From Caldisericota bacterium (lineage in GTDB: Bacteria > Caldisericota > JANLFM01): a stretch of 58,175 nucleotides of DNA. Positions 34,304 to 42,198 of this stretch are shown here, in pieces. How positions within the stretch are numbered: the first letter of the stretch is position 1; every line of letters starts with the position of its first letter. The notes under the pieces are model-generated. The model was not told where the DNA came from and did not search any database. It saw only the letters and a program-made list of their open reading frames with translations. Position numbers and translations under genes: made by a program. Location of the stretch: contig JANLFM010000001.1 of NCBI GenBank assembly GCA_024655865.1, forward strand, positions 126,397 to 184,571, written 5' to 3'.

Positions 34304-35329
34304 TTAATTCTTTTTCTTCTTGAAGGAAGGCAGGGTGGGGGGTTCAGTATTAAATCCCTTCTCCCTCCATCCGCGCCTCCTTTCCGCGCAGGGGAAATTG
34401 CTTTCTCCTTGCTTTCTCAGAGTAAAGAAAGCCGTATGGATCAATGAACCGGCGTGGATCAGAGAGGAACCAACCACCCTTTTTCCACTGAATCTATAAT
34501 CTATGCCATACCCCACGGAATTGAAGACTTCAACTTTGCACTTCTTGATCTCCTCAATAAAGGTTTGGGGAAGGGTAATCCGTTGAAGATCTCGAGTTAG
34601 GTGCAAAAGGGCATCAAGCGCATAACTTCCCAGAATTTTCCTGTACAGCCTGAAATAGGCTTTGGAGGAAGAAAGAAATTCCATTCCCACAATAATCCCG
34701 TCGATCTGGACCATTAAGCCCTTCTGCTCCGGCAGTGGTTCAAAAGCCTGGAGGTATTCCTCAAGGTCCTCGGACTTTTCCCGCGCTATGTCGCGAAAGG
34801 CCCCGGTTTCGGGTCTGCAGTTCGCTTCCTGGGCAATTTGATCAATTTCTCTCCAGATGGATCCCTGATCGGAACGGAATCCCGTTTTACTTCTCAGGGA
34901 CTCGGTAACGGTTTTCACTTTCTCCTCCCTGATCCTTGAGGAGATAAAAAAATCAGAATTGCCAAAACTCTTCGATACCTGAAACCATCTTCCCCTTTCT
35001 GTACAGCTTACGGGAATAATCGTTTTCGATTTTTCCTTGAGAAGGATGGTAGTGTTCAGGGTCCTGTTCTGTTTGGCGCCAATTAATTCCTCCCCATCCA
35101 GGATGAGCACGGGGAGATCGGCTTCGTTTATCGCCAGTAGTTCTGGCACTACCCCTATTTGGTCCTTTTCCCTGATTGTGAGGAGGCCCGCTTCCAGTGC
35201 TTCGTCAAAAGTAAGGTATTCCAGCCCCTGGGCGTCATCATAATAAAGTGGGGCAATGGACATATTTTTGTAGTTGTGGAACTCCCCCACCTGCAGTTTC
35301 TCAAGGAGGGAAACAAACAAACCTTGCAC
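34304..35329 (-). CDS. ARPP-1 (DUF6569) domain protein
   Basis: A 341-residue protein of the ARPP-1 family, recognised by the ILDGEELIGAKQNR motif near 76-89, the VPVSCTERGRW-like stretch near 105-115 and the later GYGIDYRFSGKRVVGSSLIH region. The family occurs next to ADP-ribosylglycohydrolase and rhodanese-phosphatase genes in other genomes; neither is present here. No enzymatic function is known. The start is GTG behind GAGGGGTGA. Confidence 0.8.
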   Translation of the reverse strand: MQGLFVSLLEKLQVGEFHNYKNMSIAPLYYDDAQGLEYLTFDEALEAGLLTIREKDQIGVVPELLAINEADLPVLILDGEELIGAKQNRTLNTTILLKEKSKTIIPVSCTERGRWFQVSKSFGNSDFFISSRIREEKVKTVTESLRSKTGFRSDQGSIWREIDQIAQEANCRPETGAFRDIAREKSEDLEEYLQAFEPLPEQKGLMVQIDGIIVGMEFLSSSKAYFRLYRKILGSYALDALLHLTRDLQRITLPQTFIEEIKKCKVEVFNSVGYGIDYRFSGKRVVGSSLIHAGSLIHTAFFTLRKQGESNFPCAERRRGWREKGFNTEPPTLPSFKKKKN

Positions 35330-35551
35330 CGTAAATCACCCCTCATCAGTAAATTTTGTTTGATCATAAACCCCGAACGCTGCCAGCTTATGTGTCACCA
35401 TTACCAAAAATTAAAAATAAAGGGCTTTTATGACCCGGACCATTCTCTCTCCCATTCGGTCAAATGCAACTTCAAAGAGAGGCTGAATTCTCTCCCCGGG
35501 CGTGCGGAAATGATAAAATGTGGGGTGTACTCAGTCATCTGGAGGGGTAAA

Positions 35552-36394
35552 ATGGCTCACTATACGGGCAAATTTAGAGGGGCCGGAGATCTGGAGCTTT
35601 TCTACCAGTGCTGGGAAACGGATGTGCCCAATAAAGTGAACCTTCTAATCATTCACGGCTTCGGGGAGCACAGTGGAAGGTACATGAACCTCGTTGACCA
35701 CCTTGTACCCAGAGGGTATACGGTCTGGGGCTTTGATCATCGCGGACATGGAAGATCCCCGGGGCAGCGCGGACACATCAACAGCTGGCAAGAATTCAGG
35801 GAGGATGTGCGATCCTTTGTTCAGATGGTGAGGGAAAAAGAGCAGCGCACTCCAATTTTTATTTTCGGGCACAGCCTGGGAGGCCTGATTGCTTTGGAGT
35901 TTGCCTTACACTACCCCGAAGGCTTAAAGGGGGTTATCGCCTCAAGTCCCGCTCTGGCACAAGTAGGTGTGTCCCCACTCCTTCTGGCTCTTTCGAAGAT
36001 CCTTTCCGCGCTCTGCCCCCGGATTTCCATAAATATCAAATTGAATGCTGATCTTATCTCCAGGGATAAGGAGGTTGTTCGCGCTTACCGCGAGGATCCT
36101 CTGGTGCACAGTCTGGCAACCCCCAGGTTAGGGCCGGAACTGGATAAAGCAAAGTTTTGGACGATGGAACACGCTCAGGAATGGAAGCTGCCGCTGTTAA
36201 TCTTGCAGGGAACCGCGGACTCCCTCGTTTCTCCAGAGGGGAGCAGAATCTTTTTTGAAAGGGTCCCCATTCAGGATAAAAAGCTTATAGAGTACGAGGG
36301 GGGATACCATGAATCGCATAACGATCTCCATTTTGAACAGGTGATGAAGGACCTGGAAGCCTGGTTGGAAGCTCACTTAGCTCAATCAATTTAG
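35552..36394 (+). CDS. alpha/beta hydrolase, monoacylglycerol lipase-like
   Basis: A 280-residue serine hydrolase of the Hydrolase_4/lysophospholipase family. The nucleophile is in GHSLGG (Ser108), the oxyanion segment is IHGFGEHSGRY (34-44), the acid is in GTADSLVSPEGS and the histidine in GGYHESHND. The ATG at 35552 is chosen over a long upstream open frame because a GGAGGGG site sits just before it and the family domain begins there. Likely acts on monoglycerides or lysophospholipids. Confidence 0.88.
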   Translation: MAHYTGKFRGAGDLELFYQCWETDVPNKVNLLIIHGFGEHSGRYMNLVDHLVPRGYTVWGFDHRGHGRSPGQRGHINSWQEFREDVRSFVQMVREKEQRTPIFIFGHSLGGLIALEFALHYPEGLKGVIASSPALAQVGVSPLLLALSKILSALCPRISINIKLNADLISRDKEVVRAYREDPLVHSLATPRLGPELDKAKFWTMEHAQEWKLPLLILQGTADSLVSPEGSRIFFERVPIQDKKLIEYEGGYHESHNDLHFEQVMKDLEAWLEAHLAQSI

Positions 36395-36803
36395 CTTTCG
36401 CTTCCCGTTTTGCTTTCTCTATTTTCTTTCTATAAGTTTCGGGCTATCGTCCAGCTTGAAGGGCTTAGCTTTTGAACTGTAATGCAAAATTCAAAAACAT
36501 CATTTACCTGAACTTATGACTTATGTGCGAGTTTCTTTCACAGGTTGAGGCCAGGCCCAGTGGTTGCGAAAAATTTTCAAAAGTTTTTAAAATTTCCCGA
36601 ATTTTATGGTAAAATTAGTTTAAAGTTAAAGAGGGTGGCCCGAAGTAATCACCTGTAAAAACCTCGAATACTTTATATACCTTTAGTTCCTATCTCATGA
36701 TTCACCCTCAAAAAGAGAGGTGATGCGTAAAGGGAAAGCTGTTAGGATTTCAAAAGAAGTTTGGGAAATTTTATAAAAAAAGAAAGGGGGACTTTTTAGT
36801 AAT
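36395..36803 (+). other. long leader region upstream of the DUF2193 gene
   Basis: 409 bases between the hydrolase and the DUF2193 gene, AT-rich in the first two thirds. A weak promoter-like pair is TTTAAA (36586-36591) and TAAAAT (36610-36615) with an 18-base spacer. Downstream are two pairs of complementary 7-mers in crossing order: GAGGGTG 36631-36637 with CACCCTC 36703-36709, and ATCACCT 36648-36654 with AGGTGAT 36718-36724. They could fold as a pseudoknot or as alternative hairpins. The last arm contains the ribosome binding site and start of a 17-codon ORF. Confidence 0.45.
36723..36776 (+). CDS. 17-codon ORF in the DUF2193 leader
   Basis: ATG at 36723 behind GAGAGG encodes MRKGKAVRISKEVWEIL and stops with TAA. 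The sequence resembles the first strand and helix of a ribbon-helix-helix protein, so it may be a remnant; it could equally be a regulatory leader peptide. It ends 27 bases before the DUF2193 start. Confidence 0.35.
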   Translation: MRKGKAVRISKEVWEIL

Positions 36804-38345
36804 ATGCCAGATAAGGCGATTTATGAAAAGATGGTAAAAGAGGCTGTAGGGGCTGCGAGGGCTGATTATGGTGTAATTAAGCAAAAGAGGGGTGGTCAAT
36901 TCAAACTTACCGACGCCAAGCCATACGTAGATGCTGCAACCTCAATGAAGCCCGGCCCGGGTCAATCCAAAGAGATCTTTGACCTTCACGTTGAGTCCGT
37001 AAAAGCCCATTATGACATTTTAGTAGGTCTCACTGATACCATCCGCCCCGAGGACGATCCCTTCGTAGAGCACTACCAGACACCCCCCATCCTGGAAATC
37101 CTTTATGAGGTAGACCCGGCTTTCAAGGCCTCGATGTGGAAGTTCATCGACGCCATCGCTGCCAACAAAGCCCTAGTCGGCCGCGAGGCTGCAAGGCGCT
37201 ACGGTGGCATGTATGGTCCCACCTGTGTTGTGGACTTCGCAATGTCGGTGGGCTCCACTTCCAACGTAGTCAACCAGATCCTGAGGACCCTGGACATTCC
37301 CGCTGACCACAAGAAGACCATTCTCGCTGCCAAGAGCTGGGGAATGAACACCTCCTACGGAATTGGCTCCGCTTTCCGGGCCGCCGTTGAAGCTGGGAAA
37401 ACCCTGGCCGAGGCCGAGCAGGCAGAGGTCGAGACGCTCCAGTTCATTTACCGCGAGCCGGTAGCTGCTCAGGCCCACCTGATGGACACCCATAACCTGG
37501 GCGGGCACGGACCGCACACCTCCTTCGATACGAGAAAATACATGGCCCAGTACAAGGAGAGAATCAGGCCATTCGTCTTGGCTGCTCTGAACGCTAAAGT
37601 ACATCCTGCAAACATCGTGGTTGTCCCCGCCTACTGCGTGGGTGACGTCGGCCACCATATTGCCCAGTCCGCTTATAACATGTTCAAGGATGACATGGTC
37701 TTCGGAATCTACGAAGCCGTCACGGACGTCTTAGAGAACACCCTGAGGAAGGGCCTGGAGCTGGATGCTTACAAGAGTGAATGGGACGTCCTGACTGTGG
37801 CAACCGGTGCCCCTGCTGCGGCCACAGCTTACATTCTCTGGTTGGATTCCTTCACCGTTCCCATGGTAATTGACCTCTTCACCAAGCGCTTCTACAACTA
37901 TGCCGCCATGAATCCCAAGCGCGGTGAGGCTGATGAGCTCCACAACGTGGACTTCATGGATATCCTCCTCCGCGGCGAGTCCATCCTGGACATCAGCCCC
38001 ATCGGCGGTGGCGCCAAGATCAAGGGAATTCCCATCGACTTCAGCCCCATTGACAAGCACGAGGCCGTTTCCAACCCGCAGCGCTACACCTATCCCGCCT
38101 GCGCCATCACCCAGCGCTTCGCCGCATTGATGAGCCTGGCGGACTTCCCCTGCTATCTCACTCCCGAGTGCGTAACGGCGACACTTTCCACTAACTGCAT
38201 CGCCTTCCACCCAGAGACCCCTGGCGCTCCCGTAAGAGGATGCAAGCACTGCGCTGCCACCACCTTAATTAAGAGGAACGTTCCCTTCGTCAAGGGAGTC
38301 GGAAAAGGCAACAAGGGTTACTGCCAGTGGGATGTAGCCGTATAA
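36804..38345 (+). CDS. DUF2193 family protein
   Basis: A 513-residue protein of DUF2193, which I know from methanogenic and related archaea and whose function is unknown. Visible features are a GQSKEIFDLHVESVKAHYD segment near 53-71, DPFVEHYQTPP near 87-97, a conserved YGGMYGPTCVVDFA-type stretch near 132-145, a His-rich loop HLMDTHNLGGHGPH near 226-239 and a cysteine group at the C-terminus (CKHC at 480-483, Cys507 in GYCQW) that could bind metal. No membrane segment or signal is seen. Codons become strongly C-ending in the body of the gene, unlike neighbours, suggesting high expression. It has its own terminator and precedes the H4MPT operon. Confidence 0.82.
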   Translation: MPDKAIYEKMVKEAVGAARADYGVIKQKRGGQFKLTDAKPYVDAATSMKPGPGQSKEIFDLHVESVKAHYDILVGLTDTIRPEDDPFVEHYQTPPILEILYEVDPAFKASMWKFIDAIAANKALVGREAARRYGGMYGPTCVVDFAMSVGSTSNVVNQILRTLDIPADHKKTILAAKSWGMNTSYGIGSAFRAAVEAGKTLAEAEQAEVETLQFIYREPVAAQAHLMDTHNLGGHGPHTSFDTRKYMAQYKERIRPFVLAALNAKVHPANIVVVPAYCVGDVGHHIAQSAYNMFKDDMVFGIYEAVTDVLENTLRKGLELDAYKSEWDVLTVATGAPAAATAYILWLDSFTVPMVIDLFTKRFYNYAAMNPKRGEADELHNVDFMDILLRGESILDISPIGGGAKIKGIPIDFSPIDKHEAVSNPQRYTYPACAITQRFAALMSLADFPCYLTPECVTATLSTNCIAFHPETPGAPVRGCKHCAATTLIKRNVPFVKGVGKGNKGYCQWDVAV

Positions 38346-38379
38346 GGCTACCTCCTTTTGGTGGTTTAGTGTAATTTAT

Positions 38380-38418
38380 GCCACTGGTGAGGGAATCCCT
38401 CACCAGTGGCTGTTTTTA
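38380..38418 (+). terminator. strong intrinsic terminator after DUF2193
   Basis: A perfect inverted repeat of at least 13 bp (from 38380; closing at 38410) around a GAATC loop, followed by TGTTTTTAAT. It should end most transcription from the DUF2193 gene and separates it from the mtdB operon. Confidence 0.88.
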
Positions 38419-38524
38419 ATCGGAGGGGGCTTAATTCATTCAATGGAAACCCTTCCTTGATTTTTCATGAAAAGGGGCTCGGATTGTTTTAAAATAATTC
38501 CAAATCAATTGCTTGGAGGTGAAA

Positions 38525-39403
38525 ATGAAAAACGTACTTATTTACCTTGATACTGATAAAAGAGCCAGCCTTTTTGACATCCTTTTTTCCTACGATGTCG
38601 GGTATGATGTAGTGGTCCCACTGGGAGGGGTTACGGCTGATGAAGTGAGAGCACTGGTTCAGGATGCCATGTTTCCCAGGGGACCGCAGGGAGCGAAATG
38701 CACCACCCTCTTCTTTGGCGGAAGCAACCCTGAGGAGGCCGAGGAGATGGCAGAAATTGCGAGGAAGACTATGTTCCCGCCCTTCCAGCTTTCCGTCGTT
38801 ATCGACCCCAAAGGAGCATTCACCACGTCCTCTGCCATGATCGCAAAAGCTGTGGAGGCCTTGAAAACCAGAAACGAAAGCCTTCAGGGTAAGAGGGCCC
38901 TGATCCTCGCCGGAACCGGACCTGTAGGAAGAATCGCCGCCAGGATCCTCGCAAAAGAGGGCGTGAATGTTTTCCTTACTTCCCGTTCAAGCAAAAAAGC
39001 TGAAGAAATCGCGGAAAAGGTAACTCAAAAGGTGGGAAAACTCGTGAAAGGGGTAAAAGCGGAAACCCCGGAGGAAGTCTTCGCGCTGGCTCAAGATTGC
39101 GAGCTCCTCCTTTCCACGGGAGCTGCGGGAGTGGAATTAATCCCCCAGAGTTATGTCGAGAAACTTTCTAAATGCCTTGTTGCTGTGGATGCTAACGCTG
39201 TCCCTCCCACTGGAATTGGCGGCGTCAATCCCGGCGACGACAAGAAGGAAGTCGGGAAAGCACTGGCAGTTGGGGCGCTCGCCGTAGGCGGTTTGAGGAA
39301 CAAGATCGCACGGAAAATGCTCCAGGTGGCAATGGAAACCGGGGGATCTTTCCTCGATTACGAAAGCGGGTACAAATTTGCAAAGGAACTGGTGGGGTTT
39401 TAG
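38525..39403 (+). CDS. mtdB: NAD(P)-dependent methylene-tetrahydromethanopterin dehydrogenase
   Basis: Oxidises methylene-H4MPT to methenyl-H4MPT with NAD(P)+. The 292-residue product has the N-terminal Mpt_N-type domain (IYLDTDKRASLFDI, then PRGPQGAK near 51-58) and a Rossmann domain with GTGPVGR at 130-136, followed by an SRSSKKAEE cofactor-selectivity loop compatible with NADP. I start it at the ATG at 38525 because GGAGGT is four bases upstream; the TTG at 38513 overlaps that site. It is the first gene of the C1 operon. The NAD(P) type is the one found in methylotrophic bacteria, in contrast to the F420-dependent archaeal Mtd. Confidence 0.9.
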   Translation: MKNVLIYLDTDKRASLFDILFSYDVGYDVVVPLGGVTADEVRALVQDAMFPRGPQGAKCTTLFFGGSNPEEAEEMAEIARKTMFPPFQLSVVIDPKGAFTTSSAMIAKAVEALKTRNESLQGKRALILAGTGPVGRIAARILAKEGVNVFLTSRSSKKAEEIAEKVTQKVGKLVKGVKAETPEEVFALAQDCELLLSTGAAGVELIPQSYVEKLSKCLVAVDANAVPPTGIGGVNPGDDKKEVGKALAVGALAVGGLRNKIARKMLQVAMETGGSFLDYESGYKFAKELVGF

Positions 39404-39418
39404 GCAATTATAGAAAAA

Positions 39419-40591
39419 TTGCGCATCCTGATTACGGGTTTTTCAACCAGAGGGATTGCGGAAGCCGCAGTAAGGAGTGGATATTCTGCGGTAACCATCG
39501 ATTTCTTTGGCGATTACGATCAGCGCTTGCTTGTGAAGAATTACTCCTTAATGCGGGACTTTGGACTCTCCTTTTCTACAAAAAACATTTTGCAGGTTTC
39601 AAGCAAAATCAAAACGGAAGCCGATGCTCTGGTCTACATTTCCCCCTTTGAGAACCATCCCGGGGACGTGCAGAGAATGAGCCGCGGTCGCATGCTCCTG
39701 GGGAACGCTCCGGAATCATTGAGAAAAGTACGCAACTGGCGCCTTATCCGTTCTTTCTTAAAGGAAGAGGGTATCGGTTTTCCGGAAACCATCTTCACGG
39801 GGGAGACGCTCCCCCAGTCCGGAACCTGGGTAGTAAAACCGGTAAAAAGCGGCGGTGGTCATAGGATTAAACTCTGGCAGGGTGAACGGCTGAAAAAGGG
39901 ATACTTTCTGCAAAAGCTGGTAAATGGCATTCCTTGCTCAGCAGTTTTCGTAGCCAATGAAGAAAAAAGCGTGCTCCTGGGAATCACGGAGCAGTTAATC
40001 GGAAGGCCCGAATTAGGGTCCAGGGGGTTTACCTGGTGCGGCAACATTACCCCTGTTGAACTGGATAAAGAAGCCCTTGAGACTTTAGTTACAAGAATTG
40101 ATGAGATCGCTTTTAAGCTAACCAAGTTCTTCGGGCTCAGGGGCATTAACGGCTTCGATTTCATTCTCTCCGAACCAGATAACGCACCCGTCCTTGTGGA
40201 AATCAATCCCAGGTATCCAGCTTCCGTGGAAATAATTGAAGCAGCTTTTGGCCTTCCCGTCTTCGACATCCATGTCAGGGGATGCCTGGGAAAGCTTCCA
40301 GATTTCTCTCTGGGCGAGCGACTTAATAACCCTCGTTATTACGGGAAAGCTATTGTCTATGCGAAGGAAGACGTGAGAATTCCTCCTGAGGCCGCTTATT
40401 GGGTTCTTTTAAAAAGAAAGGACGTACCCTTTCCGGGCGAAACTATCAGGAAAGGGCACCCTATCTGCACTGTGTTTGCCACCGGCGAGACGAGAGAGGA
40501 ATGTTGGAACGCTCTTTTGACTGAGGCGGGGAAATTAGAAGCAGAACTCAAACCCTGCCTTATCTTGACATCCAAGGAGAAAGAAGAATGA
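39419..40591 (+). CDS. ATP-grasp ligase, COG2232 type
   Basis: A 390-residue ATP-grasp protein. It begins MRILITGFSTRGIAEAA, an N-terminal preATP-grasp fold, with the ATP-binding WVVKPVKSGGGHRI segment near 140-153 and the metal-binding INGFDF and EINPRYPAS motifs near 242-265. Homologues (COG2232) occur in archaea and in bacterial H4MPT gene clusters, so it is probably a carboxylate-amine ligase in pterin or methanofuran synthesis; this is inference. The start is TTG (no nearer ATG), 15 bases after mtdB. Confidence 0.78.
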   Translation: MRILITGFSTRGIAEAAVRSGYSAVTIDFFGDYDQRLLVKNYSLMRDFGLSFSTKNILQVSSKIKTEADALVYISPFENHPGDVQRMSRGRMLLGNAPESLRKVRNWRLIRSFLKEEGIGFPETIFTGETLPQSGTWVVKPVKSGGGHRIKLWQGERLKKGYFLQKLVNGIPCSAVFVANEEKSVLLGITEQLIGRPELGSRGFTWCGNITPVELDKEALETLVTRIDEIAFKLTKFFGLRGINGFDFILSEPDNAPVLVEINPRYPASVEIIEAAFGLPVFDIHVRGCLGKLPDFSLGERLNNPRYYGKAIVYAKEDVRIPPEAAYWVLLKRKDVPFPGETIRKGHPICTVFATGETREECWNALLTEAGKLEAELKPCLILTSKEKEE

Positions 40592-40929
40592 AAAGCTGGA
40601 AATTCTTGTTAATTACGGGCCGCAGCTTAAAACAGGGGCAAGCGGCCGAACAAGGAAAGTTCTCCCCGGAATACATTAATGAGACCACTACCGTAGAGAT
40701 TGGTAAAGAGGACGCCGAAAAACTCGGGTTAAGTGATGGTATGGAAGTAAAGTTAAAAAATACCTGCGGGGAGGGCATCTTTCATGTGCGGATCTCTCAG
40801 GGGTTGCCCTCCGGAATCCTGTTCATCCCCTACGGCCCTTCAGCTAACTTACTCATTCCCGCAGAGACCGGAGGCACCGGAATGCCCGGTTGCAAAGGGA
40901 TTGATGTAGAACTTTTGAAGGAGAGATAA
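40588..40929 (+). CDS. fwdD: formylmethanofuran dehydrogenase subunit D
   Basis: A 113-residue molybdopterin-dinucleotide-binding domain with the FwdD layout: LLITGRSLKQG near 7-17, TTTVEIGKEDAEKLGLSDG in the middle, and a VRISQGLPSGILFIPYGPSAN segment near 67-87, ending with the GTGMPGCKGIDVEL motif. In archaea FwdD closes over the W/Mo bis-MGD bound by FwdB. Bacterial methylotroph Fhc complexes do not use such a subunit. Start overlaps the previous stop (ATGA); its stop abuts fwdB (TAAATG). Confidence 0.88.
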   Translation: MKSWKFLLITGRSLKQGQAAEQGKFSPEYINETTTVEIGKEDAEKLGLSDGMEVKLKNTCGEGIFHVRISQGLPSGILFIPYGPSANLLIPAETGGTGMPGCKGIDVELLKER

Positions 40930-42198
40930 ATGGAAACTATAAGTGCAACCTGTCCGTTTTGCGGATGCCTTTGCGATGATATCCAGATTGTTGTGGAGAA
41001 TGGGAAAGTGCTGGAGGTGAAAAATGGGTGCAGCATCTCTAAGACTTTGTTCACCCACCATGATCCGGATGATCTGGTACCGCAAATTGAGGGCAAGAAA
41101 GCGAGCCTGGAGGAAGCTCTTGATAGGGCAGCCTCCATCATCCGCCAGGCTCGCTTTCCGCTCGTGTTTGGGCTTTCCATGACAAGCTGCGAAGCCCAAA
41201 GGAAGGCTGTGGAACTTGCGGAGTTCATCGGAGGGAATATCGACAGCACTTCAACGTTCTGCCATGGTCCCACAACACTTGCCATGCAATCGGTTGGGGA
41301 ACCAACCTGCACCCTTGGAGAGATTAAAAATCGAGCGGACCTGGTGGTATTCTGGGGATGCAACCCGGTGGAGGCCCACCCAAGGCACATTGCCAGATAT
41401 TCGGTGTCACCGAAGGGGTTGTTCAACCCTGCCGGGAGGAGAGGAAGAACCGTGGTAACGGTGGATGTAAGGGCTACCCCTACAGCTCGGGTCTCGGATA
41501 TTTTCCTCCAAATCCAGCCTCACAAAGACTACGAGGTATTTGAGGTGCTCCGGGCTCTCCTTAAGGGAAAAGACCTGCGCATTGACAGTGTGGGCGGAAT
41601 CCCCCTTGATGCCCTGAAAGACCTGGTGAACAAAATGAAGAGCTGCAAATTCGGGATCATTCTCTTCGGCATGGGTTTGACGATGACCAGGGGCCGACAC
41701 CTGAATATAGAGGCTGCCATCTCGCTCGTTCGAGACCTCAACCAGTTCACCAAGTTCCTGATTATCCCGATGAGAGGGCACTATAACGTCACTGGAGCAG
41801 ATGCTGTGCTCACCTGGCAGACAGGATACCCCTACGCTTTAAACTTCAGCCGTGGTTATCCACAATATAATCCAGGAGAATTTACTACCGTTGACCTTTT
41901 GCGCAGGAAGGAAGTGGACGCGGCTTTAATCCTTGCATCAGATCCCATGGCCAGTTTGCCCCGCCAGGCATCGAGTTATCTGGAAGAAATTCCTTTTGTA
42001 GTGCTGGATTGCAGGAAAAGCTATTCTGCCAGTTTCGCTACCGTTTTTATACCTGTGGCTGCTTCAGGAGTGAGCATCTCCGGGACCGCCTATCGCATGG
42101 ATGGTGTTCCCGTCCTTTTAAAAAAGGTCCTGGATTCCCCGCACCCCACGGATGAACAAGTTCTGGATGGCATACTCAAGAGGTTAAGGCAAAGATGA
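40930..42198 (+). CDS. fwdB: formylmethanofuran dehydrogenase subunit B, redox-type
   Basis: The catalytic redox subunit that interconverts CO2 and formate at a molybdenum or tungsten centre, which the FwdA site then condenses with methanofuran. The 422-residue protein begins with the 4Fe-4S motif CPFCGCLCDD (8-17, with Cys34 as further ligand). The metal-ligating cysteine is present as TFCHGP (Cys111), as in archaeal FwdB/FmdB, whereas non-redox bacterial FhcB lacks it. Further motifs are WGCNPVEAHPRH and the MRGHYNVTGAD region. Bis-MGD would be made with the MobA at 50.5-51.1 kb. Confidence 0.9.
   Translation: METISATCPFCGCLCDDIQIVVENGKVLEVKNGCSISKTLFTHHDPDDLVPQIEGKKASLEEALDRAASIIRQARFPLVFGLSMTSCEAQRKAVELAEFIGGNIDSTSTFCHGPTTLAMQSVGEPTCTLGEIKNRADLVVFWGCNPVEAHPRHIARYSVSPKGLFNPAGRRGRTVVTVDVRATPTARVSDIFLQIQPHKDYEVFEVLRALLKGKDLRIDSVGGIPLDALKDLVNKMKSCKFGIILFGMGLTMTRGRHLNIEAAISLVRDLNQFTKFLIIPMRGHYNVTGADAVLTWQTGYPYALNFSRGYPQYNPGEFTTVDLLRRKEVDAALILASDPMASLPRQASSYLEEIPFVVLDCRKSYSASFATVFIPVAASGVSISGTAYRMDGVPVLLKKVLDSPHPTDEQVLDGILKRLRQR

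Noticed and set aside
35159-35551. A 131-residue N-terminal extension of the monoacylglycerol-lipase-like protein
   Set aside because: It runs antisense through the ARPP-1 gene start and intergenic DNA, and a GGAGGGG site marks the ATG at 35552.
36631-36724. A THF or Moco riboswitch upstream of DUF2193
   Set aside because: The crossing repeats invite the idea, but I could not fit the conserved core of either class; I keep it only as an unassigned structured leader.
37173-38249. Long minus-strand open frames opposite the DUF2193 gene
   Set aside because: They are shadows caused by the strong codon bias of the real gene; no ribosome binding site or recognisable domain.
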